A stretch of 64,000 nucleotides of DNA, taken from Neckera pumila. Lineage: Eukaryota > Streptophyta > Bryopsida > Hypnales > Neckeraceae. The number at the start of each line of letters is the position of its first letter. The first letter of the stretch is position 1. Made by a program: the position numbers and the translations under genes. Positions 21,999-34,686 of this stretch are shown piece after piece. The notes beneath the pieces are model-generated. The model was not told the DNA's origin and did not search any database. It worked only from the letters and a program-made list of their open reading frames with translations. The stretch covers positions 24,116,545-24,180,544 of the forward strand of contig OZ018411.1 in NCBI GenBank assembly GCA_963969595.1, given 5' to 3'.

Positions 21999-22637
21999 CC
22001 CCTAAATGCCCAAGGCCTGTTTTAGGCTTTCTGGAATTTGCTCTAAATTGAACAGAATGCCAACATTTTGATAAGTTGTATCAATTTTTTTTCAATTGTA
22101 ACCGTACAAATTCAAACTATACATATTAGAGATCTCACAGGAAAAGAAAACACAACAATATCACTTATGGAGTGAAAGATTATAATGTTTGACCATGAGG
22201 GTGCTAAAATTGCAAAAATCTTTCAATATTCTTTATACAAATCAAATCTAAAAAGTTGGTGACCAAAAAAATATGAGATTAAAGGGCCTAACTTGTATAA
22301 CCCTAATCAATTTATAGCTTCTAAAAATCTACTCTACAATTTTTTTAAATGAATTTTGAATGTGTTTTTTTCTCTAAGATCTAGTGTATTTGAGGCTCAT
22401 TTCCAAGAGCTCTCAACACTACGGGAAGTCAAGATTGCAACAGGTACCCTTGTACAAAAACTTGAATAGAAAAATCACTATCATTTATTTCCAAGATCAG
22501 ATTTTGGGTGATGAAACTAGACTTCAAGAAGAACTTTCTAAAAATATAAACTACTAAAAATAGCAACTTGGTCAGGTTTTATTTAACTTCAAAGTTGTGC
22601 AAAACACCAGATTTTTGGTGCCTTGGGCATTTAGGGG
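21999..22637 (+). mobile_element. TTAA-flanked MITE, family B, perfect ends
   Basis: The 639 bp element begins CCCCTAAATGCCCAAGG and ends with the exact inverse CCTTGGGCATTTAGGGG. TTAA at 21995-21998 and 22638-22641 gives a 17 bp inverted repeat plus a perfect duplication. The sister copy is at 57913-58525. The interior shares AACATTTTGATAA, GATTATAAT and CTTCAAAGT blocks with that copy. The intact ends suggest relatively recent movement. Its left TTAA overlaps the end of the T2 element. Confidence 0.88.
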
Positions 22638-22641
22638 TTAA

Positions 22642-25600
22642 AGATATTGTGACTTTGTAAGTCCCTACGATGCAAAGCCTCTTGCCCACATCCACCAGTA
22701 TAATCATAGTATGCGTGGACTCCAGAAACGACTTCTCCGAAAACCCACATGACAAATTGAACGACTTCTCCGAAAACCCACATGACAAATTGGACTACTG
22801 ATGATGGGTCTTCTCGCAGACATTTCCGTTCCCACGTTCACGTAGACCATGATGTCTCTTCTCCTGGTCATCAATCCAATCTGGAGCCCCCAAGCTGGAT
22901 CCTCCCTGGCTGATTGTGGTGCATTCACCCAGATGGAAGGTTCCTGGAAGGTTCATTCTGTGGACAGTTTCCGGTCCATCGGAGGAAAAAGGGCACCTGG
23001 GGGTCCGTCGGAACCCGGTCACCAAGGCACCACCCCAGGACCGAGCCTCCAAATGAATGAGCTTGGACTCTTGCATCATCCATCAGCCACTCCTTTGGAC
23101 TAAAACTTAGGAGACCCAGATGATTTGAATGTCAGCACAAAAGATACTTAAGATTGTACCATACAGTAGTAGTACATTAGAAACAGAAGACAATCAAGAC
23201 ATAGAGCCTTAAATCGCACCCTGCCTAAAACCACCATCATTTCTCTCTCTACATCTCCAAAATCAATCCATATGTACCTAAGTTGAAGAAACGAGCTAAG
23301 AACCTCACTCGGAAGGATCAAAGTGAAAACTTTGGTCCTTCATGACTTTTGCATACAGTATCCAAATGTCATGTTCATTGGTACCGTGGAACCTCCTTTC
23401 ACTTGCCTACTTGCCTACAAGAAAGTATGAAAATTGGACCCATCTAATAATAGCATAGCAGAAAATGGAGGTTTGGGAGGTACCCACTACCCACCTGATT
23501 CCTTAGCAAGATTGGGCTGAGATTGCAGTAAACTTCCTTATTCTCAGCAATTAATTGCAATTAACTGAACTCCATGGGAGCAGTCCGTCCCATTAGCTGA
23601 AGTGGCCATCAGTAGACAATCACATGGCCTGTGGTCCTTTTGGGGGTAATCCCGACTTGCTAATTGGCTGTTTGACATGGTGGGACATGGGAGGAGGTCA
23701 AAAAGGAAGGACTTTGGGGACATGATACCGTACAAATACAGTTGCCCAGCGAACTATAATAACTAGAATAGGGTAACTGAATAAGCCTTGACGAAGCTTC
23801 TTGGGAGGGAGCCTCACTGCACCCTGTACAACACATAGAATTCCAGAAATGGATGGCCAAAACTAAACAAAATGGGATTTACATAACATTGGATAACAAG
23901 GCAATGGTCCTCTCCGTACTAGGAAGGTATTATTATTATGCCTCGCTAGATATACTTAGGAGGCTGATTTTTCAATTAATTCAACGATTGGGATCGTTAA
24001 GGAGCCATCAATAAGCCAATTTTATTCATTGTAAGATTCCCTTGCCGTCATGGATGCAAAAAGGGAATTGGACCTCATTGGAAGGTACCTTGACAAAAGG
24101 GTGAAACAATTGTGACCAAATATACTCAAAATGCTCATCTTGAAAAGCTCAAAGCCAATGGTGAACAATCCTCCAGTGACTGACCAGTTGAAAACAACAT
24201 GGGAGCAACCAATGGCATGCAAAATTCTCATGATTCCAACTATGAACCGGATATTTGTCAAAAGGGAGGATCCAAGTTCAAAGCTTTTAGGCAATTGGAT
24301 GATGCAGAACCCTTGTACAGTTGCTTTTCCACCCACGGGCATATATTTACAAAAACGGATGGTCACAAACTTGCAGTCTTGCAGCTGGTTTTAAGTCTTA
24401 CACTCCATAGTAACGATGGAAATCAGTGGACGATGATGATGAATCAGACCTTACGTGAAGGTCAGATTCAGACATAATTAAGTGTTTTTTGGTATGTCTG
24501 AATGTTTGGAATATTACAAGTGAACTTTCTGCAACAACATTTCTATGGTGTTCCACCAATAATTTCAGTTGCCAACACCCTTTTGCGCACAAAAAAGAAA
24601 GTACTTAGGCCCATCGGTGTCCAATCAGACCTTCCCGTACTGGTACAATGAGACCTTTTATGACTGTGCTTTTTCGTTTTGATCCATTGAACTGTACGCT
24701 CACTTCCTGTGCAGACACAGCAGCAGCATGGTTTTGATCACATGGAACTGAAACCCAGCTTGAGGCTTGAACCTTGATGATCAAAAAGGGTTGGCTCTGG
24801 AGGTTTTGTCTGGATTAGTTAGGCCCCATCATGGCACACATCAGTGGGAGCCAAGTGTCATGGAAGACAACCCTCCGAATGGATTGCAGGCTTTTGCACT
24901 TTTTGATGGCTTTTAGATCACAAAATTCCTTGTGTCATGAAAGACAACTGGAGTTGGAGTGGATTGGAAGTTTTTTGCACTTTTGAGGCTTGAATGCAAA
25001 TGTTTGCATAGGGGACCACTTGGGTTTATATCTATCACAGAATGAGATGTTTATGTCCAAAGCTATCTGTGGAAGTTCATGGCCATGGGGGTTCATTTGA
25101 GGGTCAAATATGAGTCAGAAACTCCAAGAGTTAGTTCATTTTCATGTTTTAAGTTTATCTGGAATTTAGCTTGCATAACAACCACCCCTTCTCTTCTCAT
25201 TCTGTTTGATGGAAATGCAAAAGCAACTCAGCTTTGCCTTCTACAAGGAATGCTGTTAGGATACTTTTTCCGGTTGATGCTTTGGAAGTGGCCCGATTGT
25301 GTCATGATGCAAACTAATGCACCTAGATTGTTCTAGATGGTTCATATAATGTCCACTTTATTTTGTGCAAGTTGAAGCAAGAAGCTGAATTAAAATAATT
25401 TGCAACTAGGGGTGAGAACCAATCGAAAATAACAAATGACATTTATGACACCTAATAATAAGATTGTATTTTAGAACATTTTAATGTGCCTCACAAGTGC
25501 ATCACCTCTTCATGCATTTTCCTGTTACTTGGACTATGTGATTTTTTTCAAGATGGGGAATATTTTAGAACTGTTTTTTTGCACCAATCAACATAACATT

Positions 25601-26347
25601 TGGGGGTTCCCTTTTGCTCCCCAAATCCAAGGACTACCCCAACGTCCTCATTGGAAGAGTGCATAACAACCATTGTAGAATGGAAAGTATGGAAAGTTGC
25701 AACCTATCGGAGCATTGCAATTCAGCTTGAAGTCCGATCAGAAGGTATTTTGGTGGAGGGATACTCCTTCTACCCAGGGGAGGCCAGAGAGGGGGTTAAG
25801 CAATGTTACGAAGGTGTAAGATTTCTTGTTATCTCGGACTTGTTGCATCAAGCAGTGCAGTCTAAAGTAACCATAGGAATCAAAAATGAAACTGGGCATG
25901 CATTCATGCGATGCAGGTGCACAGAAATGGAGAATTAACAGGTTAAGAGTCTCAGCAGGTGATGCAACCAAAAGATTTGCACAGAACTGGCAATCATTTG
26001 ACTCCACTTAGCAACTCCAAACTCATGGAGTAGCCTTCTGCTACTCATACCTGTGATGTGATAGTCAAATTTCTGCGGTAAGGGTCATTCAACGACAACA
26101 CCTGAATAAAAAATCTGTAACTCCAGCGAAGGAGCTTCGTCCTTCAACTGTTCTTTATCGCGTCCCTGATGAATGTGCAGCAAGCGAAGATAGGTGATCT
26201 TTGAAAAGAATCGAAGGAATCGAGCATGGTAGGAAAGAAATTGAGTGGCCTCGTCGGGCCCGATTGAGGCTCTGAGGATTGTGAACCTGTACAATACTTT
26301 ACCTACCAGCTAACTTTTAAAACCTGTAGTGTAATTTACAATACACG
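22642..26347. other. Long region with no recognised gene
   Basis: Mixed composition, GC-richer at 22760-23100. Frames of up to 114 codons occur on both strands (for example 24022-24366 minus, 25600-25938 plus), but I recognise no domain and cannot join them by splicing. Features that can be seen: a 33 bp tandem duplication at 22728-22793 and a diverged direct repeat at 24854-24988 (TGTCATG-AAGACAAC, then TGGATTG, then TTTTGCACTTTT). The part nearest 26347 is the likely 3' untranslated region of the next gene. Confidence 0.4.
22728..22793. repeat. 33 bp exact-type tandem duplication
   Basis: Two adjacent 33 bp units begin ACGACTTCTCCGAAAACCC and end GACAAATTGA/GACAAATTGG. The period is a multiple of three, so a minus-strand frame shows an 11-residue repeat with CGFSEKSF, but no gene is supported. 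Confidence 0.9.
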
Positions 26348-29300
26348 CTACTCAGTGAGAAGGGTGTGCCATAGTTCGTGAGGAGGCGTGGAAAGAAGAA
26401 TGGCTGAAGCATTTTCTCTTGTTTTCCACAGTCCACGCCTCACAGCACTTGCCAACTGTCCAACATACCACTCAGCATGACCATGTATGACCTGGTGATC
26501 AACATTATAACACTCTTCACTTTTCCTTCCTTTTTCTTCCTTCATACTTTCGAACTTCTCGCTACTTTGCGGGTTAAACACACTTACTCTCTTACAGCCA
26601 TTAAGATGGCGTAATACAGGCCCCACGTCCTTGCCCAAAAATATTCCAGGAAGGACTTCCCTTCCCCAGTCTTTGCTACACGTTTTTGGTCTCACTGTCT
26701 CCGCTGTACAATGTTTACACTTGACAGAAGATGGGGAGCAGCGTTGCAATATGAACCAGTCCTCTGGCTTGTGAGATCCGCCTGTACCGTGTGAAACGTG
26801 TCTCAAAGCGGCACTATTCTGGACTCCCAAGAAAAGCTGGCGCTCCCAGTTAAGAATCTCTCCCTCCTGATATAATAAACAGTTTTTTCTCATCAATTCG
26901 GATATGAATGATCCCAACCCCGTCTCTCAAGAGGACCACGTCGGGCTGCATGCGAGATCCATGATGTTCAATGGTTCAACTCAACATGTTTATTTCAATC
27001 AAACATCGTGTCCTGTCCTGTTTCCAAGGTTTCTCACACAGGCAAATGCCACTGATACGCTAAGGTAAAACGTCGCCAGCTCTCTCTAAAGAAACCAGCT
27101 CTACACAAAATTCATTATCTCGAAGCTTGTCACTGAAGATTCATTATGCCGTCAATGAGCAACAGATGCATTGAGAACAGTAACAAACCAATCATTTAAG
27201 TAGAGAAATCACGCTAGATCTCAGCAGTTGTCAGATCAAAACTGTTCAAGTCAGTTCCAAAGCCATCGTGCTGAAAATCAACACGAAACAATGTAATTTC
27301 GTCATAAGCTCACCTCTGACTGCTTGTTGAGTATAATCCCTCGAGAACCTCTGCACCTCTCGTGCTCATATAGCAGCACCTGAAACCCAGTGTTTTACTT
27401 TTTCTTAATTGGAAATCACAATGTGGGTGTTATCATTGCCAGTGTTTCCTGTACTTCACAGAATGCATATATAAATTGCGATTTTTATGCAAGTCATGTT
27501 CATAAAAGAGCTGACACGATAAACGGCTCTAAAATCAATGCTTTTAGTATAGAATGTGGAAGGGCGCACCACAGTGCCAAAGTAGTAAGGAGATAGCATG
27601 GTTGGAGTCGCCACCAAGAGCGTGCCAGGGTGCAAAGGACTTGCAGAATCCCACAACCTACTCCCCAGTTTGAAAGTGCTGCAGGGTTCGCTATGTGGGT
27701 TAGTTTTTTACCTCGGCAAACTAACCCTTCCCATCGCAGCACTGCTCTCTCCGCCTCTCCTGTTGCATCCAATCAAAAGACTCCTGTCACCCCGTAGCTA
27801 TGCTACAGACGCCTACACATAGAGAAGTCTTAAGAGTGTGCTTCCTTCGGTTGCTAAAATGGCTAACCTAAGGGTCGGTGAGTTCACTTTGAGGATAGGA
27901 AGCAGATGCTCAGCGGTTGGATCTACAACATAATAGCGCGTATACTGTACATAGCACAACAGCTCTCCGTCAAATGCCACACTTAGAAATCAGAATTGTC
28001 ATAGAAATGAAAATCTCGAAATGACCAATCACTGCAAAGAATTATCATCTGCGGTCCTGAAGTCTGTAACAACGAAATGTGAAGAATAAATTCCTAGCAG
28101 TTCGATATAAATTGATTCCAAATTCACATGAACCCAGCTATTTACAATCGAGAATGAAATGAAGGCAGGCTTACTTGCATGTTCTGGAGTTACAACCATC
28201 CTCCAAAACCTTCATCTGAAGGCTGCATGGCAATAACTCGATAGCCAGTGAGAGACCATTCTCAAAGTCATCGATAAGGGTTTGTAAGTTGTGGCCAGCC
28301 AGTGCCACGTAGCACGCAAGCTAGAAGAAAAAGAAGTCAGCGCCCCAAAACACATTGGTAGTGCAGTTGGACATGAAAGGGTCTGAACTAGGACCAGCTT
28401 GACAGTCTATCCTTTCTTAAAAAAAAAGCCTTGGTGTGTATAACATGACCCAAACCACGACGACATCAACAACAAACACAAGTTCAATACGCTGGTATCC
28501 GGAGATTTCATACTCGCAAATAAAGTTCCACATGAGTTCCTCCCTCTCTTCATCAACTGATCATACTAAAACTCATAGATAAGAATTCGTAGAAGATGCT
28601 GCAATAGATAAATAAAAATGACGCCTAATAACTTGGACTCCATTTCTCACTATAACACGATGAGAACCTTTCAAGAACCCGCATCTTACCAAGATGATAA
28701 TAATGCCTGTGACTTCACAAGCATAACTGGTGCAAATTTTCCGCATCCGAAAACTCACTGTAGGTCGTGGTGGGGCTACAGAAAATTTGTGTGTGCACAC
28801 GGAACATCTGTGAGGGACATGTACAACATAAGTCAATTTTTATGATGGAAGCACAGGCGGAAAAGTTTGGTTCAGCATGCATTGACAAGAAGTCATGTCT
28901 TACATAAGCGCTGGACTTAGCAATCCTGGGCCAGTCCTTTTTGATGCCATCACGGACTGTTGCCATCTCTGCAGGCATTTGTAATGCACGTACGCTTGAG
29001 TTCCTGCATCACTAGAAACAGTTTTTTGATGATGCCCAGACATGAGAATACCTAGTCTGTGTCAGCAGAAAATAGCAGAGAATAACCTTATACAACCTTG
29101 TGTATATATTAAAGACACTGATCCGCATTGCTATTAGTTTATTTCTACAAAATAGACCGCTGGAGACCCAATGAGCAAGGTGCAAACTTGACGCAGGAAG
29201 CTGGTAACAAACCCTACTACAAGTAAGAGTGCACATGGATCGTACTGGATTTTCTGCCCTATACTCCTTCGTACAATAGTTATTGGAATTGAAAAAACAT

Positions 29301-29709
29301 GCTTACTCGTGACGTACCCCGTGCAGACAAATCATAGGATATGAAAATCTGCGAATAAAATGAAAAGATTACACTACAAGCACAAGGGATGATAAAAACT
29401 CATATTATAGGTGTGAGAAAGAAAGAAAATAATGAAACATGAGAGGAGGAAGCAAAAACACTGCTGAAACAAAACATCTGCCTGAACATAGCATAGATCT
29501 AAAAATACGAATCATCAAATGTGGCATGCTTTGGAGTTGCGGATTGATGAGTAAATACCGCTGCAGGCACAAGGCGAAATTAAACGATCCTCATCTGCTA
29601 CATCAGTAAATCTTGACACGCTGCCAGGGTTACTGTTAGCGATTGGAGACGACTCGAGACAAATACGACATGTCTCCTCTCGTTGCCCCGATGGTGGTGC
29701 TTCGGTCAT
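26348..29709 (-). CDS. RING-CH (MARCH-type) zinc finger fused to AlgH/DUF179 domain
   Basis: Seven exons on the minus strand: 29709-29559, 29003-28904, 28807-28759, 28320-28175, 27678-27570, 27379-27314, 26866-26348. All introns are GT-AG and all phases agree, giving about 379 residues. Residues 14-88 form a C4HC3 RING-CH finger: Cys14/Cys17 (CRIC), Cys47/Cys49 (CAC), His57/Cys60 (VHYKC), Cys85/Cys88 (CSVC). From about 165 on is an AlgH/YqgE/UPF0301 domain: HPGTLLVATP, then FGTV-VLLYEHE, then GIILN, a long insert, and HAEWYVGQL, closing with PPHELW. RING-CH domains act as E3 ubiquitin ligases, usually at membranes; the role of AlgH-like domains is poorly known. The start is the first ATG after an in-frame TGA. 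Weak points: the 5' edge of exon 5 has alternative acceptors in the same phase; a possible extra exon at 27241-27286 was left out because it ends in a stop; and there is no transmembrane segment, unlike most MARCH proteins. Confidence 0.75.
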
Positions 29710-31002
29710 GTTCTTGAAGTTGAGAGTACTCGGAGTCAGTTCCTCTCGTCAACAATGTGATTGTCTCAGTAAATCCTTGAAAAGAATTTTGGTGCCAAAG
29801 GCTCCTCCAGTGCAAAGGGACCGCGTCATTAGAGATATTTGCTCCTCGCTTCGCCTCAAGCTGTCGCTCTGCGTGATATGCAAGCATATGAGAGACTTGT
29901 TTAGAAAATCAGCTTAAGAACTCAATCAAGCACGTAAACGTGGAAGGAAGGTATTGGAATTTGGCAATCACGCATGTATAGGGAATTTAAATGTGTTTAC
30001 GGTCCAAATAAAGACCTAATTGAGCTTCTTCAGGAATGTTTAAAAGTCTGCAAGTAATGCACAAGTTGCACTGCCTAAACGTGAGTGACATAACCGACCA
30101 GTCTCTTAATTCCTTTCTCGGCATCAATGAATCTTTTTCGCGTAATTGCGCAGTAACTCTTAGCATGTGCATTCCAGGAGAAGATTAACTACGGCGAGAC
30201 ATTATCTTATCAGATCGAAGACATTTTTAGCAGTGGTAAATAAAAAAAAGCAAGGAAATCCTGAAGATAGATTGAGAACACAGTGATATAATCCACAGGA
30301 GAACTGCGATACATCGGACGCAAGAGCTCCGGGTACATTAACGGCGTACCATAACAGATCAATATTCCTTAAGTACTTTCTTGACATTTCAAATAAATAC
30401 ATCGCATAATCGTACAGACGTAGCGTGTGAGTTTCTGAAGAAGAACAACTATGGCGGAACATTCAAAGCAAAGACGGCTCTCGCAGTGATCAATTTCAAA
30501 GTAAGAAATCCTGAAGGAGAGATGGCGAACTCACTTACAGATTTGACGAGAGAAGCGGCAGACATCGGACGCAAGAGCTGCGTGGACATTGATAGATGGC
30601 CGCAATTTTCCACATGTACAGGAAGCAAGATGCATCAATCACCATAAGCCTCGCAATTAAGGACTCGCAGCTGGCACAGAGGCGTGGAGAGAAAGAACGA
30701 GTAGTAAGGTTTGGGCAGCAGAGCGACTGACCAGGGGAGTGAAGAAAGTGGTGAAGGGACGGCATGAGCTGGTGATTGATGGCGAAGGGAGTGAGGAGAG
30801 CGATGGACGCAGCGCTTGACGACGGAGAGGCGCTGGGGGAGACGAAGGTGTCCCCTTCTCCATGGCTCTTCGCTGGTCCCTTAGTTTGGTCATTGGTATG
30901 GGGATATTGTGCGAAGAATAATCAACATTTGAGTATGGTTTCTATTTACCCATAAACGAAGCTGTAGACTGTGTCTGATGAATAACAAAGAATCTTTTTG
31001 TG
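29710..31002 (-). other. Upstream region and possible leader exon of the RING-CH gene
   Basis: GC-rich at about 30540-30900. On the minus strand an ATG in good context (GCCATGGAG, 30863) opens 68 codons rich in Ser, Pro and Leu, resembling an organelle-targeting stretch, but it meets a stop at about 30657. A strong donor, GTAAGTGAG, starts at 30538. This could be a non-coding first exon of the gene below or a separate short gene. No acceptor joins it in frame to residue 1 of the RING-CH protein, so I do not call it coding. Confidence 0.35.
30180..30600. repeat. Diverged tandem duplication of about 245 bp
   Basis: Two segments (about 30180-30335 and 30420-30600) share, in order, AACTA-GGCG, GCAGTG, AAATCCTGAAG and ACATCGGACGCAAGAGCT. 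The last block is exact at 30312-30329 and 30563-30580. It lies directly above the RING-CH gene, so it may be a duplicated promoter or leader. Confidence 0.6.
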
Positions 31003-31170
31003 TAGGATAAAAGTAGAACTATTCATCCTTGGAATTATGTTGTGAAAAGGAAAGGTCTTCTACAATAGTTTGACTTCTAATGAGTGCTTTAGCATTTTTT
31101 TATGCCAATGATTTCCATGGTATCCAAAAGGATGATTTCCACGGTCACCAATCCATCCTTTAAGGATTAA
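31003..31170. repeat. Dispersed repeat shared with 9496-9665
   Basis: Same orientation and order of blocks as the copy at 9496. It ends at the TTAA that begins the family C element. Confidence 0.6.
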
Positions 31171-31839
31171 CCCTAAAATGTTGGAGCTTATGACCGTGTG
31201 GTCAAACATCAAAGTTTACTATCCTAAAAGCTTCATTTTGTCATTGAATTTTTATTTTTTTATTTTTTAGAAATGCCAGCTCACATGTTTTCCATGCATA
31301 TTAAAAATTTCAAAAATTTCAATGAAATTTGAATTTTTTTTGAATTTTTGAAGGAAAAATGAAGAAAATTCATATCAAATATAAACTATTATAAGTTCAA
31401 AAGATCTTGATTTTTTCCGTTGGTATGTATTATAGTATAAATTAAATTCCCATATCATTCTATAATTAGAAACATAATAGAATGTGGTAGTAGGCCCAAA
31501 ATTCAAATGGCTACAAAATACACAATTTTAGGAGTTTTTGAAATTTCAAATTGATAAAGAAAGTTGGGCTCAATTTTTTTTTAAATCACTTTAAAAGGCT
31601 AAAATTCAAATTAAAAGCAAAAGAGGTGGGCATTGCCAAATACACTAGAATGGCTTTTTTAGCCTCTTCTTCTCTAAATTTTTTTGTAGTTCCTCAATGA
31701 GGGGCTTTCCACCACCATGTGATGTATACACGCACAAAGAACTCTAAAAAAATTGGATGAAAATCATCTATATTTTAATTGGATAAAAGCATGTTGAACC
31801 ATTCATCAACCACTTTCTTGTTCCATCAATATTTTAGGG
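31171..31839 (+). mobile_element. TTAA-flanked MITE, family C
   Basis: The 669 bp element begins CCCTAAAATGTTGG and ends near-inverse TCAATATTTTAGGG. Perfect TTAA flanks lie at 31167-31170 and 31840-31843. The interior matches 42757-43503 and 43845-44440 (GAAGAAAATTCATATCAA, TGGTATGTATTATAGT, and TTCAAATTG blocks). There is no coding region. Confidence 0.78.
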
Positions 31840-31843
31840 TTAA

Positions 31844-33362
31844 ACCATTTGAACTTTTGTTGGATCTTGTTGAGACTTCAAAGATTTCATATTTCCTAAA
31901 CCAAGTGATTTTTTGGAATCTATGTGAGTAAATCATGAATTTCACAATATTGAAAATAAGTGTATCCAAAATTAGGTGACCATAGGTTATGTCAAACACA
32001 ACACTAATAGAATGGTTTCCCTCTATTTTGAAATGATTGTCTATAGTTCTAAAATAGATGTTCAAGAATGATTGTCCACTACTTCAAGTAATCTATAAAA
32101 TGTGATTTGCACATTTAGGTCAATGATAGGCAAAATGTGTAATACTTGTGGTTCTTTCTTGTTTTGAGTTCTACTACGGGTGAAGTAGTCTAAGCTTTTA
32201 AGAGGAGCCCTGTGAAGTTAGACAAGTTCCTCACAACAAGTTGCACACAAGATGCTCACAAAGAATCCAATTCTACACTACCTTCACACGGTACAAAGAC
32301 AAGATGGAAAACCAATGCATTGTTGTATTCAACGTTCATTTTCAATAAGAAATCATAAAGTAGCAGTTGAGTTTTTTATATGAAGTTGCAAACTCAACTT
32401 TCCCACTTTAAGCACTTTATGCTTCAAATGTGATATTGCTATTTTTGCAAACCACCGAGCACATCAGACATTAATCTACCTGTCAACATTCATTACTTGA
32501 TCAAATTTTGCCTTAATCTTGAGGAAGTGTTTATCTTTGGACAATCATTTCAAGATGGAATGTAAGATTTAATTTTGAGATGATACCATTGATCTTGATG
32601 CAATCTAGTGAGAAGTTGCACTAGACAATCAACTTGAAGATCTCATATTGATACATTGCAAAATTGTGTGATAATAAAAGATTTCAAACATACTTGTGTA
32701 TAAAGGACATGTTTTGGCTTAAGCTTGGAACAATGACGAGGACCAAAAGTGTCAAATGGATGACTTCCCTGGTAACTTAAGAAACAAAAAATGCACCTAT
32801 TGATCCAATAATCATTTTGGTCACTACCTCCTCATTCAAGGGTTAAGATGACCAAACACCCACAGGCATTTAAGGGTGAAAATTAAATGCACCAGTTGCT
32901 TCGTGTTTGAAAGTTTGTTGCAAGTTCAAATACTACTACTACCGGTAATAGTCAACCGACCCGCTCCTTTCAGGATTTCCACATCCAATACTTGAGAAAA
33001 CTTTACAGTTTCAATGCTTTCATCCCTTGATCATGATGAAGAGCAAACAACTTTAAACCCTCTCTTCTGAAACCCTCTGCCCTCATCTGCTCACACAGCT
33101 TTTGGTGAAAATATATCATACAATCCGAGAATTCTCATAAGTAACACAACAAGATGCGGACTATTCCCCAGGTAACCCTCACAGACTATTTGATACTGGA
33201 GTCGGTAAATAAAGCAGCAGCTCTTTGACTTGGAGCATTGAGGTTTCTAACGAGGATGAGCTTGTAAGCTGCGAGGTTTAGAAATGGCTTTGGTGCGTGG
33301 GTTTCTGTGAAGGTTATGGAGTATTAAACATGTATGAATACTCTGCAAATGGAACAGTGGAG
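31844..33362. other. Intergenic, nothing recognised
   Basis: AT-rich, no credible ORF. A further TTAA next to AAGGG at 32840-32846 could be a stray end of another element. The last 200 bases are probably the 3' untranslated region of the TMEM45-like gene. Confidence 0.4.
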
Positions 33363-34686
33363 CTACCTCCTCTCGATGTTCAATTTGCTTTGATTCAGCT
33401 GCACAAGTTCAGATTCGATTTCAAAATCTGCAGCAATGGAATCCAAGGATGCGCTGCGACGGTGGCCTTTGAATCTGGAAATGATGCCAAACGTAAAGAC
33501 CGCGAAGAAGACCACCGCAATCACATGACAGTTGAATGCGAAGTTCATGAGGGCCACAGCCCGGACGTTAGCAGCCTGGTCGCTGTCACAGCGGGTGGTG
33601 CTCAAAAATGTAAAGTCCCCCGGCCCACCGATGGCAGGAGTATACTCGCATCCCATCGGGATGTAGTTGTCGGAGTAGAGCGAGAGCGCCATTTGGAACT
33701 GCCAAGTTCCTTGTAAGATGAGAGAGAGGCACAACACCAAATTGACAAGGAAAGCCCTCGGTCGAATCACCAGCAAACCTGCAAGATCCACAATAGACAC
33801 AAAGCTTCAGCTAGGGCTTCATGCAACACCCTTGCTGTGAAAAACTGGGCAACAAATACCCTTGATGTCGATGCCATATTCTCGGGCATACTAAGATTCT
33901 GTACGTGCGTATCTTATGCAATCAGTTACACTCAACCCTCTCTTATGGCACTGCCTGGGGGCAGAAATGGGCTTCTAAATGCATTGACATGTGTTCACAA
34001 CTTGACATGTGGAATGACAAAACAAATTCTCAGGGAGGACAGAAAATGTGCAACTAAAGAGTGTCATTAGAGAGGGCTGAGTGCATAGCAATTGCACACA
34101 CAATATATGCATGAAGGAAATTTACACATTTGTCAAATTGCAACATCACAAGTGCCGTACTTGTGGTTGAATTCGTACCTGAGGAAACTGCGGATGCAGC
34201 TGCCGTATACGCCAGCAAGTTGCTACACTGCCTTTCAAAATCCGACCTCTGACTTGCACTATGAGTAATGGACAGCCACTGCAATCCAAATGCCAGACTC
34301 GCGAAAAGGAAGGAACCCTCCGTTGGAAATGGGAGAAATGCGGTTGCATCGCTTACAAGCACTGTCAACGCAAACAACCAGAACATGAAGAGAATAGTGA
34401 CATGCTCGAATCCCATGATGCTGCTGGTCGGCATGCCACCATCGCGTTGCGGTTGAAAGTGTGCCGCGATTCCGAGGTCGTAGAATATGGCCAACGGGAG
34501 GATGAACAGCAAACCGTAGAGCTCCAGGTGCTTGTATTTCGAGGAGAGCAAACCCACCGGATACCATGCGCGCGCAGTGTAATCTCGCGGGGATTTCACG
34601 TAGGTTGCAAAGAAGCACACCAGATGCCACACTCCGAGAGACAAAAAAATAATCCCTTGCAAGATGTGGCCCCCCTGGCTCACCAT
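33363..34686 (-). CDS. TMEM45-like (DUF716) multi-pass membrane protein
   Basis: Two exons on the minus strand, 34686-34179 and 33778-33363, joined in phase 1 across a 400 bp GT-AG intron (CAG|GTACG ... TTGCAG|GT). The product has about 307 residues, the usual size of the family. The N-terminus GGHILQGIIFLSLGVWHLV matches the start of DUF716 proteins. Later landmarks are GFEHVTILFMFWL, FGLQWLSITHS, LILQGTWQFQMAL and a Cys-containing loop PMGCEYTP. About seven hydrophobic segments are visible, and the tail after FGIISRF is hydrophilic. The start is the ATG just before the first membrane segment. TMEM45/DUF716 proteins are membrane proteins of unclear function. Some plant members are induced by virus or stress, as I recall; nothing here shows regulation. 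A 951 bp antisense open frame overlaps exon 1 and is treated as a shadow. Confidence 0.85.

Noticed and set aside
27241..27286. Possible extra exon of the RING-CH/AlgH gene
   Set aside because: It has a good acceptor but runs into TAG without a usable donor; skipping it joins the neighbouring exons in phase and completes the AlgH domain. It could be an alternative ending.
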